Source: Vogesella urethralis (GTDB lineage Bacteria; Pseudomonadota; Gammaproteobacteria; Burkholderiales; Chromobacteriaceae). Taken from it: 64,000 bases of DNA. Made by a program: the position numbers and the translations under genes. Location: the NCBI RefSeq assembly GCF_007644045.2, contig NZ_VMDW02000136.1, positions 122,752 through 186,751 of the forward strand, read 5' to 3'. Below, piece by piece: positions 62,582 through 64,000 of this stretch; positions within the stretch are counted from its first letter, which is position 1; each line of letters opens with the position of its first letter. The notes beneath the pieces are model-generated. The model had not been told where the DNA came from, did not search any database, and saw only the letters and a list, made by a program, of their open reading frames with translations.

Positions 62582-63784
62582 ATGGTCAAACAAGTACAGG
62601 AAGCTTACATCGTCGCCGCCACCCGTACCCCGGTGGGCAAGGCACCGCGTGGCATGATGCGCCACGTGCGCCCCGACGACATGCTGGCTCATGTGATCAG
62701 CGGTGCGCTGGCGCAGGTGCCGACGCTCGACCCGAACCTGATTTCCGATTGCGTGGTGGGTTGTGCCTTCCCGGAAGCCGAGCAGGGTCTGAACATGGCA
62801 CGTATCGGCGTGCTGCTGGCAGGTCTGCCCAATACCGTTGGTGGTATCACCATCAACCGTTACTGCTCGTCCGGCATTAACGCCGTGCAGATTGCGGCCG
62901 ACCGTATCCGCATGGGCGAGGCCGATGTGGTGATCGCGGCAGGTTCCGAATCGATGTCCATGGTGCCGATGATGGGCAACAAGGTATCGCTGAACCCCGA
63001 AGTGTTTGCCAAAGACGAGAACTACGCCATTGCTTACGGTATGGGTCTGACCGCCGAAAAAGTGGCGCAGCAGTGGGGCATTTCCCGCGAAGATCAGGAT
63101 GCATTCGCGGTGGAATCGCACCGTCGTGCACTGGCGGCCATCGATGGCGGCAAGTTCAAGAACGAAATCACTCCGCTGGAAGTGACTTACCGTACACCGA
63201 ACCTGGAAACCGGCGAAGTGATCAGCAAGACCCGCGTGCTGGATACCGACGAAGGCCCGCGCCGCGAAACCACGCTGGAAGGCCTGGCCAAGCTGAAAAC
63301 CGTGTTCGATGCCAAGGGTAGCGTGACTGCCGGTAACTCGTCGCAGATGTCCGATGGTGCGGGTGCGGTGATTCTGGTATCCGAGCGTGTGCTGAAAGAG
63401 CTGAACCTGACCCCGCTGGCGCGTTACGTTACTTTCTCGGTGAAAGGTGTGCCGCCGGAAATCATGGGTATTGGCCCGAAAGAAGCCATTCCGGCTGCGC
63501 TGAAGCAGGCCGGTCTGTCGCAGGGCGACCTGAAATGGATCGAGCTGAACGAGGCGTTTGCCGCCCAGGCACTGGCCGTAGCGCGTGATCTGGAGCTGGA
63601 TATGTCCCGCGTTAACCCGCACGGTGGCGCCATTGCGCTGGGCCACCCGCTGGGCGCGACCGGGGCCATCCGTACTGCCACGCTGATTCATGGCATGCGC
63701 GATGCCGGTATTCAGGGCCACGGCATGGTGACCATGTGTATCGGTACCGGTATGGGTGCTGCCGGCATTATCGAGGTGCTGTAA
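62582..63784 (+). CDS. fadA: Acetyl-CoA acyltransferase (3-ketoacyl-CoA thiolase)
   Basis: 400-aa thiolase completing the beta-oxidation spiral. The nucleophile is Cys95 (NRYCSSGINAV). HGGAIALGHPLGATG holds the catalytic His and MCIGTGMGAAG the second Cys. GTPVGKA-like TRTPVGKAPRG opens the sequence. AAGGAG lies nine bases before the ATG. It forms an operon with the preceding fusion enzyme. Confidence 0.95.
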   Translation: MVKQVQEAYIVAATRTPVGKAPRGMMRHVRPDDMLAHVISGALAQVPTLDPNLISDCVVGCAFPEAEQGLNMARIGVLLAGLPNTVGGITINRYCSSGINAVQIAADRIRMGEADVVIAAGSESMSMVPMMGNKVSLNPEVFAKDENYAIAYGMGLTAEKVAQQWGISREDQDAFAVESHRRALAAIDGGKFKNEITPLEVTYRTPNLETGEVISKTRVLDTDEGPRRETTLEGLAKLKTVFDAKGSVTAGNSSQMSDGAGAVILVSERVLKELNLTPLARYVTFSVKGVPPEIMGIGPKEAIPAALKQAGLSQGDLKWIELNEAFAAQALAVARDLELDMSRVNPHGGAIALGHPLGATGAIRTATLIHGMRDAGIQGHGMVTMCIGTGMGAAGIIEVL

Positions 63785-63787
63785 AGC

Positions 63788-63815
63788 ATTGCGGCCATCC
63801 TCTTGGTTGGCCGCA
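63788..63815 (+). repeat. Degenerate inverted GTTGGCCGC pair after thiolase gene
   Basis: TTGCGGCCA (last bases mismatched) and TGGTTGGCCGCA form an imperfect stem four bases past the stop; the right copy (63806-63814) is exact. Confidence 0.7.
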
Positions 63816-63823
63816 CTATCCTG

Positions 63824-63852
63824 AAAAGGCCGACGCAATGTCGGCCTTTTTT
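63824..63852 (+). terminator. Intrinsic terminator of beta-oxidation operon
   Basis: Stem AAAAGGCCGAC/GTCGGCCTTTT with a GCAAT loop and a T6 tail. Confidence 0.93.
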
Positions 63853-64000
63853 ATTGCCGCTAATCCTCACGGTGATAGGCAGGATCTGGATCGTAGCGCA
63901 GTCAAGCACAAGACAATGGTGGTGACGACGTCCCCCCAATCTCAGTAGCACTACGCTTTAGAGTCCAAGGCTAATTTACCGGATTTCTCCGCCAGTAATT
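63853..64000. other. Unassigned right edge
   Basis: 148 bases after the operon terminator. A run of C6 (63932-63937) within GACGTCCCCCCAATCTCAG, and a 16-codon open frame on the minus strand running off the edge (stop at 63951-63953), could be the border of another gene or a mobile element. It is too short to assign, and composition is lower in GC than the rest. Confidence 0.3.

Noticed and set aside
60530..63838. 1102-aa open frame opposite the beta-oxidation genes
   Set aside because: Covers two confident genes on the other strand plus their terminator; its composition is that of an antisense frame.
63853..64000. IS element border at the right edge
   Set aside because: No inverted repeat, target duplication or transposase sequence can be shown in so short a stretch.

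Overview
The window is 64 kb of GC-rich chromosome from a betaproteobacterium. The gene order (lepA-lepB-DUF4845 gene-rnc-era-recO-pdxJ-acpS-nagZ), a polyhydroxybutyrate-type acetoacetyl-CoA reductase, TRAP transport and a Uup/NlpC neighbourhood fit Neisseriales, most likely Chromobacteriaceae (Vogesella/Chromobacterium/Aquitalea-like). This assignment is inference from gene content and order; no rRNA is present. Coding density is high, and nearly all genes are intact housekeeping or metabolic genes. No complete prophage, IS element or CRISPR array was seen.

Layout. 1-8004: a ten-gene co-directional block with many 1-20 nt overlaps (translation GTPase LepA, signal peptidase, RNase III, Era, RecO, PdxJ, AcpS, NagZ). 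8.1-13.4 kb: a chemoreceptor, an unknown coiled-coil protein, an alkaline-phosphatase-fold hydrolase, a Cys-cluster protein and a membrane diguanylate cyclase. 13.44-14.18 kb: five tandem copies of a ~145-bp structured repeat. 14.2-19.05 kb: a leftward iron-uptake type operon (imelysin, di-heme oxidoreductase, second imelysin, DUF1513 protein) behind a perfect Fur-box palindrome. 19.2-22 kb: an RHH-type protein, then a tyrosine recombinase divergent from a KfrA-like DNA-binding coiled-coil protein with a perfect palindrome between them. 22-28.6 kb: MsrC, PhaB, RsgA, pterin dehydratase, M48 peptidase, Orn, Pgi, PncC. 28.7-33.8 kb: a BMP-type nucleoside ABC transporter with a structured leader. 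33.8-37.6 kb: XerC, MoxR ATPase, TerB-like protein, thioesterase, Usp, XRE regulator. 37.85 kb: SRP RNA with its own sigma70-type promoter. 38-45 kb: ArgE, NSS transporter, cupin and a TRAP operon. 45-51.8 kb: NlpC/P60 lipoprotein, Uup, YgfX-like protein, FolC, SPOR protein, CvpA. 51.8-54.6 kb: PurF and MetZ. 54.7-63.8 kb: a fatty-acid beta-oxidation region (PsrA-like TetR regulator, FadE, thioesterase, FadL, HAD/enoyl-CoA hydratase fusion, thiolase) with PsrA-type operator palindromes.

The most interesting signal is not a gene. The 9-mer GTTGGCCGC (either strand) occurs about 54 times by hand count, roughly one per 1.2 kb. It lies inside genes and between them, often as inverted pairs forming terminator-like stems after genes (40.8, 53.4, 59.97 and 63.8 kb). 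It also forms perfect palindromes inside two coding sequences. Density, inverted pairing and coding tolerance resemble the DNA uptake sequences of Neisseriaceae and Pasteurellaceae, yet the word is unlike the Neisseria GCCGTCTGAA family. I propose it as an undescribed uptake-sequence-like repeat. All counts are manual.
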